Assembly (NCBI GenBank): GCA_020426325.1
Contig: JAGQQG010000011.1
Location: forward strand, 1 to 64,000
Direction of reading: 5' to 3'
Source of the DNA: Planctomycetaceae bacterium
Lineage (GTDB): Bacteria; Planctomycetota; Planctomycetia; Planctomycetales; Planctomycetaceae
DNA: 64,000 bases
The number at the start of each line of letters is the position of its first letter. The first letter of the stretch is position 1. Under the pieces are notes generated by a model. It was not told the DNA's origin. It ran no database searches and saw only the letters and a program-made list of their open reading frames with translations. The position numbers and the translations under genes are program-made. Of the stretch, positions 18,796-27,884 are shown piece after piece.

Positions 18796-21700
18796 TTAGT
18801 CTGTGGGTGTGAGTTCAAACGTCGGTAGGTTATCATCCAGTAGTGGCGGTTCATCGATGAGCGGCATTTCGCTGGTCGGCACTTCGTTGCCGTATTCTTC
18901 TTCATAGGATTCCGGTGGAACTGCAAACAGAGGGCCGTGAATCTCCTCGGCTTCGTGTTCGAAGAAGTGCAGGCGTTCGACTTCGACCTGTTTGATGAGT
19001 TCAAAATCAGCGTCGTTGTAGACGATGCGTGGGGTGAGGAAGACGAGCAATTCCGAGCGACGATGATCGTTGGCGTCGTATCGGAAGGCCTGACCGATGA
19101 TCGGTACGTCGCCGAGCCAAGGGACCTTTCGTTCGAGAGTGGAATCCTGCTCGATAATCATCCCGCCAAGAACGACTGTCTGGCCGTCGTTCACCTTGAC
19201 GGTGGTACTTGCGAGTGTGACGTCGATGATGGGTGCTTCAATGACGGCTCCCGTGTTGGCATCGACGTAGATGGGGACACCGCTTCCCGAGAGGCCGCTC
19301 TTCTGTGCCTCGACCACCATCACCACTTGTCCTTCAGGACTGATCCGGGGCGTGACTGAAAGAATAATTCCCACGTTGGTTTGTTGGACTGTCGGGGATG
19401 TGACCAGGCCGGTCGTGGTGACGCCATTGACTGTGGGGACGGTCTGCCCCTCTTGAATCAAAGCCGCCTGATTGTCGAGGGCCATCACCTGTGGACGACT
19501 GAGGATGCGCACATCACGGCGTGCTTCGAGAGCACGGACGAGCACACTGACGGCATCGCTGCTCGCAGAAAGAACGAGTCCACCAAATCCCAGATCGGCG
19601 TTAGTACGACCAAGGGCGAAGTTGCTCAATCCCTGTGTTCCCACCTTCCCGGGGTTGCCCGCGATGTTGTTGCCGAGTGGCTGGTTGTTGAATTGAAAGC
19701 CAGGCGTCGCTGCCTGCGAAATGATGTTCTGTGTCGTGGTTTGGATCCCGGTGCCTGGGTCGGAGATTGTCGTGACGGTCGTCAACAGATTCTCAGCGGC
19801 AGTGACGCTCCGATCGAACAAGACGGAGTCTTGAAAGCCCAGTTCGATGCCGAATTCGTCAGTGTCAGTCAGTTCAACTTCGACGAGCATGGCCTGGATC
19901 ATGACTTGAGGTGGTTCGGCATCGAGTTGCTCTGCCAGCCGCAGGATCTCATCAAAGTAACGCGGGGAGGCACTGATGATCAGGCTGTTGGTCACGGCTT
20001 CCGGGACGACGATGTATGTCTGGTCGACGAGTTCGCTCGTGCTGACAAGGTTGGCGTCGATTTGCACAAGATCCAGTTGAGCTTGAATGAAGTCATTGAT
20101 GGCCTGAGCGACATCGGCTGCCGGACTGTTCCGCAGTTTGAAGACGACCTGTTTGCGTTGCCGCAGATCGCTTTGATCAAGACGCAACAGAATCGCTTCA
20201 ACGACCCGCAGGGCTTCGGCTCCACCAATCGCGACAACCGTGTTTGTACGGGTGTCAGTGGAGAATTTGAGCGGGATGAGGCTGCTGCTGGCGTCTTCAG
20301 CACCCGCGATCGCGATGTCCAGTGCGCCCTGTTCCTCACTTTCAAACAGTTCATTTAACAGGGTCACAGCTGTCGTGGCGTCAGCGTTTTCAAGCTGGAA
20401 CACCTTGATTTCTGCTACTGTCGCACTGGGCTGGTCGAGGATGTGAATGAGTTCTTCCATCAACACCAGCGTCTGCTTGGGGGCGACGACCGTGAGACTG
20501 TTCGTGCGAAGGTCAGCCGTCACGCGAACCTCTGACAACAGTCCCGAGCGGATGAGCTGTTGAGCAACGCCATCGGTCGTGAGGAATTCCAGGACGACCG
20601 ACCTGGTGTCACGGAGTTCCTGCGGCCCTTGACTGGCAGCACCACCGAACCCGCCGCCCGCCGCTGTCTGGGTAGGTGGATTGATCACTCCCTGGATGGT
20701 TGTATTGAGGAATTCTGAGAGTTCGTCGGCGACTGCATGCTGGAGCGGGATGACTCGCATCTGATTGGCCGATGCCGTTGTTCCCCGATCAATTTTACGG
20801 ATGATCAGTCGCACTTCTTCGAGATCACGTGGTCGAGCGTGCACAATGACCGTATTGGTGCGGACATCGACGGACACACGGACACGAGGTCCTAACCCCC
20901 CCCTCTCCGCGTAGAATTCGTCGAGAGTTGTCTTCACTTGGGTGGCGACTGCATGCCGCAAGGTGAAGATTTCAACTTCGTCTTGTGGGTCCCCGGGGAT
21001 GTCGAGTTCCTGGGCGAGACTGAGGATGGACTCCATCACACCTTGGGGAGCAAGGATCATGACGGCATTAGGTGAACCGACAGCAACGACCTTCACCGTT
21101 TGAGCTCCCTGCAGCGCGTTCACGTTCCGCAGGTCAGCCAGTTCCTCGTAGAGGCTGGTTAACAGCTCTGCGAGTGCGAATGAGTTCACATGCTGGAGGA
21201 AAAGCAGATGAATATCGGGACGACTGCCGACCGCCAGCCTCTCGATGGCGTTAATAACCTCCATCACTTGATCAATATCCTGCTCGTTGCCCCGGAGGAT
21301 CAGCAAGTTGAGATCGTCGAGTGCTTCCAGCGTCACGTCGCCGCGCAATCCGTTGAGGATAGCGGGAAGTTGGTCCTGCAGCGATGACGATCGGCCCGGT
21401 GCTACGCCGGATTCGGGAGGCTGCTCGGCCGCTGGTGGCTGTGGTGCGTTGCGGTCGTCCTGAAAGGCAACCTGGTCAGCACTTACGCTCGACGAACGTC
21501 GCAGTTCCTGCAGTCGTTGTTGACGGAAGCGAGCGAGTTCAGGTTCCAGTTGGCGTCCGATGTGAAGCGTTTCGGGTGTTCCCTGTACGATCTGGGTTGC
21601 ACGCTTGCTGTTGTCGAGCGGCCGATCGCATCGCTGGATGAGATTGAGGACGCCCCGAACCGTTTCGTCAGAGGCGGTGAATTGCAGCAGGTTGTTTTCC

Positions 21701-22593
21701 GTGTCAATTTCGACCATGAACCATGGCAAGGAATCCCTTGTTCCAATCGTCTGTTCCATGACCTGCAGCGCCGGGAGATCACGTGGACCATACTCAATCA
21801 ACTTGGTCCGTGGCTCGAAGGAACGGTACAGCAGTCGGAAAAGATCGACCGCTGACCTGTGCTGTGGCCGATACGTCGGCTCAACAGGGACTTGAGAATG
21901 CTGGGGGCCGACGTTCTCCAATTCCGAGGTGAACTCGCTTGTGATCACAGACTGATCACCAGAAGTGCCATTTGTCTGCAGAAGCTGGGAGTCCTGTTTG
22001 AGTTGCTGTGTGATCGAGTCAAACCGCCGCCTGGTTCGCATGGCATCGGTCTGCTGGCGGGCGGTTGGATGAGTAGGAGGCTCTGCTGGTCCTTCCTCCG
22101 CGTGGGCAACTTGAGTGACCTTGCGTGAATGAGACGCTGGGATCGGCGAGACGGGGCGACGATAGGTGCTTCTCGCTTGCTCCATCTTGAGGATTGTCAG
22201 GAAGCTCCCCTTCTCCAGGAGGCGATAGCCCTCAGGCTCGAGCTGTTGATTGAGAATGCGGACGGCCTCTGTTCTCGAATGTTTCTTCCAGTCGTGTCGC
22301 GAGAATCGCCCGGGCGGCAGATCATGGACTACGAGGGTCGAGTTCGTGTCCTTGGCAAGGTCGTTCAACACCTTCTGCCAAGGCGCACTGATATGATTCA
22401 ATCGGACTGACTGTTCTTCATCACGGGCGATGTTGGTGGGCCGTCCAGCGAACACTTCTGAGGCGGTTTCGGTGTCACCAATGATGGATGTTCGCTCGTC
22501 CCCTCGCACCAATGGGCGGACCGCATAGACACTCAGCAGGCACAGGGCGAGTGCTCCAACAAGAATCGTTATGTGCGGACCGCGGATGGTCAT
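18796..22593 (-). CDS. gspD: Type II secretion secretin GspD (with barrel domain)
   Basis: A 1265-residue outer-membrane secretin. After a signal anchor comes an N0-like module (APWQKVLNDLAKD...HDLPPGRF, about 55-125), a polar linker and at least six N1-type modules, each ending in a xxTNTVIVxAxxxxLE-like strand. The C-terminal secretin domain starts near PPQVMIQAMLVEVELTD (about residue 880) and includes the hallmark VPWLGDVPIIGQAFR and LLVFLTPRIV. This is longer than typical GspD (650-750). ATG 22593 overlaps the stop of a small ORF as TGATG; a TTG three bases upstream is also possible. It forms the exit channel of the system encoded upstream. Confidence 0.9.
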   Translation of the reverse strand: MTIRGPHITILVGALALCLLSVYAVRPLVRGDERTSIIGDTETASEVFAGRPTNIARDEEQSVRLNHISAPWQKVLNDLAKDTNSTLVVHDLPPGRFSRHDWKKHSRTEAVRILNQQLEPEGYRLLEKGSFLTILKMEQARSTYRRPVSPIPASHSRKVTQVAHAEEGPAEPPTHPTARQQTDAMRTRRRFDSITQQLKQDSQLLQTNGTSGDQSVITSEFTSELENVGPQHSQVPVEPTYRPQHRSAVDLFRLLYRSFEPRTKLIEYGPRDLPALQVMEQTIGTRDSLPWFMVEIDTENNLLQFTASDETVRGVLNLIQRCDRPLDNSKRATQIVQGTPETLHIGRQLEPELARFRQQRLQELRRSSSVSADQVAFQDDRNAPQPPAAEQPPESGVAPGRSSSLQDQLPAILNGLRGDVTLEALDDLNLLILRGNEQDIDQVMEVINAIERLAVGSRPDIHLLFLQHVNSFALAELLTSLYEELADLRNVNALQGAQTVKVVAVGSPNAVMILAPQGVMESILSLAQELDIPGDPQDEVEIFTLRHAVATQVKTTLDEFYAERGGLGPRVRVSVDVRTNTVIVHARPRDLEEVRLIIRKIDRGTTASANQMRVIPLQHAVADELSEFLNTTIQGVINPPTQTAAGGGFGGAASQGPQELRDTRSVVLEFLTTDGVAQQLIRSGLLSEVRVTADLRTNSLTVVAPKQTLVLMEELIHILDQPSATVAEIKVFQLENADATTAVTLLNELFESEEQGALDIAIAGAEDASSSLIPLKFSTDTRTNTVVAIGGAEALRVVEAILLRLDQSDLRQRKQVVFKLRNSPAADVAQAINDFIQAQLDLVQIDANLVSTSELVDQTYIVVPEAVTNSLIISASPRYFDEILRLAEQLDAEPPQVMIQAMLVEVELTDTDEFGIELGFQDSVLFDRSVTAAENLLTTVTTISDPGTGIQTTTQNIISQAATPGFQFNNQPLGNNIAGNPGKVGTQGLSNFALGRTNADLGFGGLVLSASSDAVSVLVRALEARRDVRILSRPQVMALDNQAALIQEGQTVPTVNGVTTTGLVTSPTVQQTNVGIILSVTPRISPEGQVVMVVEAQKSGLSGSGVPIYVDANTGAVIEAPIIDVTLASTTVKVNDGQTVVLGGMIIEQDSTLERKVPWLGDVPIIGQAFRYDANDHRRSELLVFLTPRIVYNDADFELIKQVEVERLHFFEHEAEEIHGPLFAVPPESYEEEYGNEVPTSEMPLIDEPPLLDDNLPTFELTPTD

Positions 22594-22835
22594 CAATTGT
22601 TAGCCGGAGGCGTCTGCCGCAGGGAGACTTCGGACGGATCAGCGAAGTTGGAGTTACTCAAGGATCGTCCGGGATGCTGGAGGTCGTCTTGGGGCACGGT
22701 TTCCACACGGACTGAGAGCGAGCCGGTAAAATCGCGCTGATCCGTACAGTCTCTGTTATCGGCACAGTTTGACATGCGGAATGAGGCGAAAACCTGTCTC
22801 GCTCCAAGACGGCCCTTGCCGCAACAAGCTGTCAA
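22593..22835 (-). CDS. Possible small coupled ORF before the secretin
   Basis: An 80-codon frame between gspM and gspD on the operon strand. Its TGA overlaps the secretin ATG (TGATG), an arrangement that fits translational coupling. The product is polar, Asn/Asp/Ser-rich, has no signal peptide or transmembrane helix, and matches nothing I recognise. The start codon is unsure; a start at the internal Met (MSNCADNRD) would give about 60 residues. It may be a real small component or a chance frame in a 290-base spacer. Confidence 0.3.
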   Translation of the reverse strand: MTACCGKGRLGARQVFASFRMSNCADNRDCTDQRDFTGSLSVRVETVPQDDLQHPGRSLSNSNFADPSEVSLRQTPPANN

Positions 22836-22882
22836 GAAATGGATTGCGGCAAGTGCATATGCCGCTGCTCACCAATTCGACG

Positions 22883-24589
22883 TCATTCTGCGGTGGGAGA
22901 AGCTGGAGCAATGGCCTCACCGACCGGCAGAAGTTGCCGCAGACTGTTACCAAGCGGCATCCGGAAGGTGCGGGATCCGATCGTCAGTTCGATATGGTTA
23001 CTGCTGATTTCCGAGATTTCCGCCTCGATGTCTGAGACCACAATCTGTTCACCGGGACGGGCGATCGTGCGTTCGTTGGTGGCACGGTTGTACAGAAAAG
23101 CCTCTGGCTGACCGTCCTCGCTGAAGTAGCCGACGAAATAGGTGTGCAACGCAGCATCTTCGTTGACGGTGATCGTCAACGAATGGTCCGTCGACTGCAG
23201 CGGTTCGCCACCGTCGGTCGCTGTAATCGTGATCGGGTAGTCCCCTAGCTCAAGTGAGAGCGGCGGGGTCCAGGAAACATCACCGGTGTGGGCATCAATT
23301 GTTACACCCTCGGGCAATTCACCTGTCAATGAATAAGTCAGTTCTTCAGGTGAACCATCGGGGTCACTCGCTGGGACCCTCATTGTGAGAGGACGCCCGG
23401 AATAGGCCTGTACGCGATCAATGTCCTCGAAGACTGGTGACAGGTTGGGGTCGCGAAGGATCAGGGTGAGAGTCGTGGAAACAACTTGTTGTGGATTGAT
23501 GCGGGACTGTGCACGCACATGAACATCGTACTCCTGTGAAATCGTTTCGTTGCCGGGAGTCCAACTCAGACGTCCAGTCACGGGATCGATTTCCATTTCA
23601 GCGGGGACGTTCTCAATGAGTTCAAAAACTGGGTTACCCCCCGATGGGTCCCAACCGGTGATGGTGAGGGTTGTTTCCCACGGGGTACCTCGCATCACGA
23701 CTGGGTCGCTGATGGGGGCAAACTCAGGTTTGTAGTCGATCAACGGAGCAGGCTTAGTAAACGGGCTGTGTTCGAGCAGTGCCGCGTAGTCATCGAACGT
23801 ATGCGTCTGATGATCACGGTCGACAGGAAAAAGTTCGACCGCTGTTCCCGCCGGATGAGCGACCGCGACCGTTTTCTCGGCTCCTCGCTCGATCGTCCAC
23901 CGATTGCCATCGATCTTCTGGACCATGACCAGTTCCTGCCCGAGCTTGACTTGAAATCCGGTGACATGCGGGAAGCGCTCGGGAGGCTCGACCTCGATCG
24001 TCGTCGCTTCTGCTGAGAGATCAGACGTTATCGAGGTACGTGGAAACAGGTAACGTCGTTCCTCTGCGTCCGGTAACGAGAGGCCGATCGCTGTCAGCGT
24101 CACTTCAAGCTGCGGATTGCCATCGCTCTGAGGGCTACTGACTTCTAACGAATCGATTCGATGCACGAGTGCGACTCGCTCACAGTGGTAAAGAAAGCGG
24201 GCCAGTTGTTCGAGCGTAGCCTTGGCTTCAATTGTGACGGGGATCTGCACGTACGTTGTCCCGCGCGGCGTGCGACGTCCCAGAGTCGGAGTCGCACTCT
24301 CGAATCCGGACATCGCCGCGAGATTCATCAGCCATTCCTGGTACTCTCGCTGTGCGGTCAGTTGATTGGGGGGGAGGCTTTCGTATTGCCAGTCCCTCAG
24401 TCGCGCCCGGGCAGTCTGGAGTTCGAGTTGTTGTTCTTCCCGTTGCGTGAGTTGGCTCCTGGCGACCTCCAGCAGTCCGCGCCGCTGTGTGACCGGTTGC
24501 AGGAACCAACCCTCAAACGCAGGCAGCACCAACCAGACGGCGACTGCGCCGCCGAGGATGAGTGCCAGTTTCTTCTCTCGTGCCTGCAT
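22883..24589 (-). CDS. gspM: GspM/PilO-like protein with Ig-like (putative Ig/cadherin) domains
   Basis: A 568-residue inner-membrane protein. An N-terminal transmembrane helix (LALILGGAVAVWLVLPAF) is followed by a coiled region (about 35-85) and a PilO/GspM-like ferredoxin fold (about 90-175, with VTIEAKATLEQLARFLYHCE). Unlike ordinary GspM (about 160-200 residues), it continues with two putative Ig modules of the He_PIG type, at about 300-390 and 395-475. Each shows a YSLTGELPEGVTID-like core and a DVSWTPP or RLSWTPG turn. A C-terminal segment (about 480-560) resembles the compact beta domain of GspC/PilP-type linkers, but this is uncertain. It begins 18 bases after gspL. Confidence 0.75.
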   Translation of the reverse strand: MQAREKKLALILGGAVAVWLVLPAFEGWFLQPVTQRRGLLEVARSQLTQREEQQLELQTARARLRDWQYESLPPNQLTAQREYQEWLMNLAAMSGFESATPTLGRRTPRGTTYVQIPVTIEAKATLEQLARFLYHCERVALVHRIDSLEVSSPQSDGNPQLEVTLTAIGLSLPDAEERRYLFPRTSITSDLSAEATTIEVEPPERFPHVTGFQVKLGQELVMVQKIDGNRWTIERGAEKTVAVAHPAGTAVELFPVDRDHQTHTFDDYAALLEHSPFTKPAPLIDYKPEFAPISDPVVMRGTPWETTLTITGWDPSGGNPVFELIENVPAEMEIDPVTGRLSWTPGNETISQEYDVHVRAQSRINPQQVVSTTLTLILRDPNLSPVFEDIDRVQAYSGRPLTMRVPASDPDGSPEELTYSLTGELPEGVTIDAHTGDVSWTPPLSLELGDYPITITATDGGEPLQSTDHSLTITVNEDAALHTYFVGYFSEDGQPEAFLYNRATNERTIARPGEQIVVSDIEAEISEISSNHIELTIGSRTFRMPLGNSLRQLLPVGEAIAPASPTAE

Positions 24590-24607
24590 GGTTCTGTTAC
24601 GACGGAT

Positions 24608-26104
24608 TCAGTTGAGGGTGACTCGCTGCCCAGAGTCGACCTGGTCGGTTTTGCTGACAGGGACTTCAATCTGAAGTTCAAACGCATAGGGGTAGTCCGG
24701 GTCGACTCGGCTGCGGTCAGCAACCGACGGCAGAACCCGGAAGCCGGCGTCTTCCAGGACTTCTTGAAGCTGTTCGACATCCTGTTGCGAAACGGCATAC
24801 CCGACGGCCGTCACTCGCAGTGCGGCGTCGCGAGTGAGCGTTTCCGACTTCAATTCGCGGAGGTACAGTCGATCGGTTCCCGGTGCCAGTCGGTTGAATT
24901 CCTCAATCACCGCGAGGGGGTCATGATTCCGTTCGACCCACTCGCCGATCAACGCGGCAGCGTTCTGATCGGGAAGTCCCTGCCGAAGTTCGGCGTCCAG
25001 ATCCTCGACTTGTTGTTCGATCTGTAAGGTCTGTGCTTCGAGATCAGTCAGATACGAGGAAAACATCCAATAACCAACACCGGTGACCAGCAAGCAGGCC
25101 GCAGCAGCCAGGCCTGCACGGATCCTGGTACGGTCCGGGGGAATGACGGCTCGGCGAGGATCGAGAAAGTCGACGCGGCTGACGTGTGGCCCCGTCTGTC
25201 CCAACAACGCCCCCAACGCGGGAGTGAACGCTGCGAGTTCTGTCACATTAATCTGCGGATCAACGATGAGACCGCGTGCCTGAGAGACATCCAACACCTG
25301 CAATTGTTGGCCAAAGCGAGTCTGCAGAGCCTCTTCCACGGCCGGGTCGGCATTGCCCGGATGAATGAGGCAGACCCGTGCGATTTCGATGTTCGATAAC
25401 GACTGTGACAATGCGACGATCGTCCGGTTGATCTCGGCGAGGGACGATTTCCGCCCTCCGCTGCTCTCCATCTCTGCCAATCGCGTGTGATGGCTGAAGA
25501 ACACCTGTTGCTGAATCAGTGCTGTGATCTCGACACGATGTGCATCTTGAAAGATGACCAGTGTTACCTGATTTGGATCGACCGAGTGATCAGGGCCGAT
25601 GCGAGTCACAACCTCGCCAACGCTGACAGGACTGATGCCGACGGTCAGCAGGTCGATGTTCGCAGCGGCAAGGGTTTCGTGGAGGTGACGCAACCGTGTC
25701 CCATCGATGGTCACCATCAGCACCTGACGCGTCGCATCGTCCGACTGCATGGGCAGCGGCAGATAGTCGAGAGTTAACCGGTCAAGTGGGGTTGATGATT
25801 TGGTCGCGGCCTGGAAACGAACGAGGTCCGGCAACTCGTCGTCCGGAGCGTTCGGGAGTTCGAGTTTCCGAACAACGATCGCCTCACGAGGCATCACGAC
25901 ATGGACGTCGCTGGCTGCGATTCCGTGTGCACGCATGGACTCGGCCAACCACCGCCCCAGCGCCTCAGATCGCTGACGGAGGTCAGCATCGTCCGGCCAG
26001 TCGATGCGAAAGCACTTGTTGACGCGCAAGCTATCCCCACTCACATCGGCAACAATGCCAGCGAGGTAATCGGCTTCCCAGTCAAAGGCGAGGGTGTGAG
26101 ACAT
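24608..26104 (-). CDS. gspL: GspL-like PilM-PilN fusion protein
   Basis: A 498-residue protein. Residues 1-310 form a PilM-like actin-fold cytoplasmic domain: it starts AFDWEADYLAG and has AMPREAIVVRKLELPN-like and AFTPALGALLGQ blocks. A single transmembrane helix (AGLAAAACLLVTGVGYWMF, about 330-350) leads to a coiled coil and a PilN/GspL-type periplasmic domain. This architecture matches GspL, which links the ATPase to the periplasmic GspM. The start is set at the ATG at 26104, directly before the conserved domain; the upstream extension is coded by repeat sequence. Confidence 0.82.
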   Translation of the reverse strand: MSHTLAFDWEADYLAGIVADVSGDSLRVNKCFRIDWPDDADLRQRSEALGRWLAESMRAHGIAASDVHVVMPREAIVVRKLELPNAPDDELPDLVRFQAATKSSTPLDRLTLDYLPLPMQSDDATRQVLMVTIDGTRLRHLHETLAAANIDLLTVGISPVSVGEVVTRIGPDHSVDPNQVTLVIFQDAHRVEITALIQQQVFFSHHTRLAEMESSGGRKSSLAEINRTIVALSQSLSNIEIARVCLIHPGNADPAVEEALQTRFGQQLQVLDVSQARGLIVDPQINVTELAAFTPALGALLGQTGPHVSRVDFLDPRRAVIPPDRTRIRAGLAAAACLLVTGVGYWMFSSYLTDLEAQTLQIEQQVEDLDAELRQGLPDQNAAALIGEWVERNHDPLAVIEEFNRLAPGTDRLYLRELKSETLTRDAALRVTAVGYAVSQQDVEQLQEVLEDAGFRVLPSVADRSRVDPDYPYAFELQIEVPVSKTDQVDSGQRVTLN

Positions 26105-26116
26105 GGCTGAAGTAGC

Positions 26117-26207
26117 AGGGTGGCAAAGTGAGAAGTGGCAAAGTGGGTAGTGAATTGGCACCGTGACCCTTTGTCACTCTGCCACTAACTACTTTGCCAC
26201 TCTCCCT
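26117..26207. repeat. Inverted pair of heptanucleotide arrays between gspK and gspL
   Basis: The spacer between gspK and gspL is almost wholly made of 7-base-periodic sequence. The left half repeats GTGGCAA/AGTGAGA/AGTGGCA/AAGTGGG and the right half carries the complementary series (ACTCTGC, CACTAAC, TACTTTG, CCACTCT). The two halves can pair into a long imperfect hairpin. Confidence 0.8.
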
Positions 26208-26213
26208 TGGATT

Positions 26214-27884
26214 CTACTCGACGGATGATGGGGACAGTTGGTCAATTCGATATCCCGGTCCGAGGTGTGTAAGATCCCGCTGAAAGACGACGCGTGGAGG
26301 CGTGATCGTGCTATCGATAATCGCTTCAACCCTCGCGACCGGACCGCCACGGTCGAAGTGACCGACCGCGTTAACTCGGTAGACACCTCCGCGGACGGTC
26401 AGATACCGGTCGAGCAACCGCATGGTTGTCAGGTCGGTCAGCCCATCGATGAGCAGCCAACCGGTCGTGTTGCGATACGAGAGCACGTCCGACGTCGGCT
26501 GTCCTTCGACAAACTGCGGAGCCGCCGCGACGATCGCCTCCGCCAGATCCGGAGGCATGTCCGGCAGCCCCAGCAGACATTCTAACCGCGCCTGATTGAC
26601 ATTGATCCGCCCCTCAATGAACTCCGCATCTCGGATCGTGAAATTCTCGAAGATGAACGGCAGGCTCTCCGCTAGTTCACCCGAGGCACTACCCCACGGA
26701 CTGACAAGTGTTTCGGTCGACGATGTCGCTCCCTTGATAATGTCGACCTCAATCTCTGCACCGATGAGGTCGTAAAGTGATATAAAATCGTAACTTGGCC
26801 CAACAGTGATGTCCATGCCTCCCCGTGTCACAGCGGAGCCGGTTCCGCCTCCAAGTGACTTGGCCAAACTCTGTGCGGCGTTCTGTAAGGCCTCATCGGT
26901 TTCGATGTCGCCTGTCGTGTTGTCGCTGCCTTCGGGGTACAGCGGCGGCAGGTTGGTCGAACCATTGAGGCGATAGGCGGTAATGAAATGCGGGATGCCG
27001 GAGTCCTCGCCGAACTCCTCCGCCAACTCGTCGTAGAGGACGGTCAATAGTGGTTGATTGATGTTGATCTTCGGCGTCCCGTCCGGGCGCAGGTTCGACT
27101 CACGACTGTGCACCGTCAGGAACGCGGCCCAGCCGGGGTTGAGCACGCCATCTGCATTGTCGAGCGGCGGGGTCGCTTCGCCGTCGTTCTCGTTCGGGTC
27201 GAGGAGTCCATTGCGATTGGCATCCTCCCCATACAACAACTCAGGAGTCACTCCGGCAATCAACAGCAATTCATCAACCGACTCCAGCGGACCGTTCTTC
27301 GCCTCATAAGGCGGAGTGAACGTGAGATACACGTCCGTCTCGGCTCCGTATTCCCGCGTGTCGTCATCCGTGTCGACCCAGTCGAGAATCGCATCCGCGA
27401 CATCCTCGGTCATGTCGGGGAGATACATCAACATCTCGCGAGTCAGATCGTCATCCAAGCCGAAGCCGATCAATGCATTCGGATTGAGCCGGGCCGATTC
27501 ATCGATCAGTCCGAAACGAATTTGTGTGCCGGTCGAGTCGGACTCAACTGGCGCCACGAGCGAAACTCGTCCCCGGCCGCGTTCCACAGCATGATCCTGC
27601 AAGAGTGCGGCTCGAAAGATCTCAGGGTTGTGATACAGATCGACGGGGTCCTGTTCCGGCGCCTGAAAGGGCCACGCAGCAGCCAGTTCGACTCCCGAAT
27701 CGGCGAAGGCTTGCGTGAGGGCACCACGACCGTAACGCTCCGTCGCTTCTGTCTCCGCAAGCATCAACTCGGTAAACGTGTAAGCCGCGAGCGACAACAG
27801 CACAATCACTACCAGCACCACCACAAGCGCCGTTCCCCCTCGTGGGTGATCCATGTCGATATTGTGTCGTCCCGGCAGATTCAC
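26214..27884 (-). CDS. gspK: Type II secretion minor pseudopilin GspK
   Basis: A 556-residue GspK-type minor pseudopilin. The N-terminus has the atypical class III signal of this family, with RGGTALVVVLVVIVLLSLAA as transmembrane helix. The large helical insert domain includes the helix-hairpin-helix-like blocks LLLIAGVTPELLYG and INVNQARLECLLGLPDMPPDLAEAIV, where the second marks the C-terminal domain. It is longer than the usual 300-350 residues. The ATG overlaps the gspJ stop as ATGA, indicating coupled translation. GspK, with I and J, caps the pseudopilus tip. Confidence 0.85.
   Translation of the reverse strand: MNLPGRHNIDMDHPRGGTALVVVLVVIVLLSLAAYTFTELMLAETEATERYGRGALTQAFADSGVELAAAWPFQAPEQDPVDLYHNPEIFRAALLQDHAVERGRGRVSLVAPVESDSTGTQIRFGLIDESARLNPNALIGFGLDDDLTREMLMYLPDMTEDVADAILDWVDTDDDTREYGAETDVYLTFTPPYEAKNGPLESVDELLLIAGVTPELLYGEDANRNGLLDPNENDGEATPPLDNADGVLNPGWAAFLTVHSRESNLRPDGTPKININQPLLTVLYDELAEEFGEDSGIPHFITAYRLNGSTNLPPLYPEGSDNTTGDIETDEALQNAAQSLAKSLGGGTGSAVTRGGMDITVGPSYDFISLYDLIGAEIEVDIIKGATSSTETLVSPWGSASGELAESLPFIFENFTIRDAEFIEGRINVNQARLECLLGLPDMPPDLAEAIVAAAPQFVEGQPTSDVLSYRNTTGWLLIDGLTDLTTMRLLDRYLTVRGGVYRVNAVGHFDRGGPVARVEAIIDSTITPPRVVFQRDLTHLGPGYRIDQLSPSSVE

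Noticed and set aside
19381-20358. A 325-codon plus-strand frame opposite the secretin
   Set aside because: It is antisense to the conserved secretin and N1 modules and has no RBS or motif.
24161-25027. A 288-codon plus-strand frame opposite gspM and gspL
   Set aside because: It crosses the gspL-gspM gene boundary antisense, which a real gene would rarely do here; no motif.
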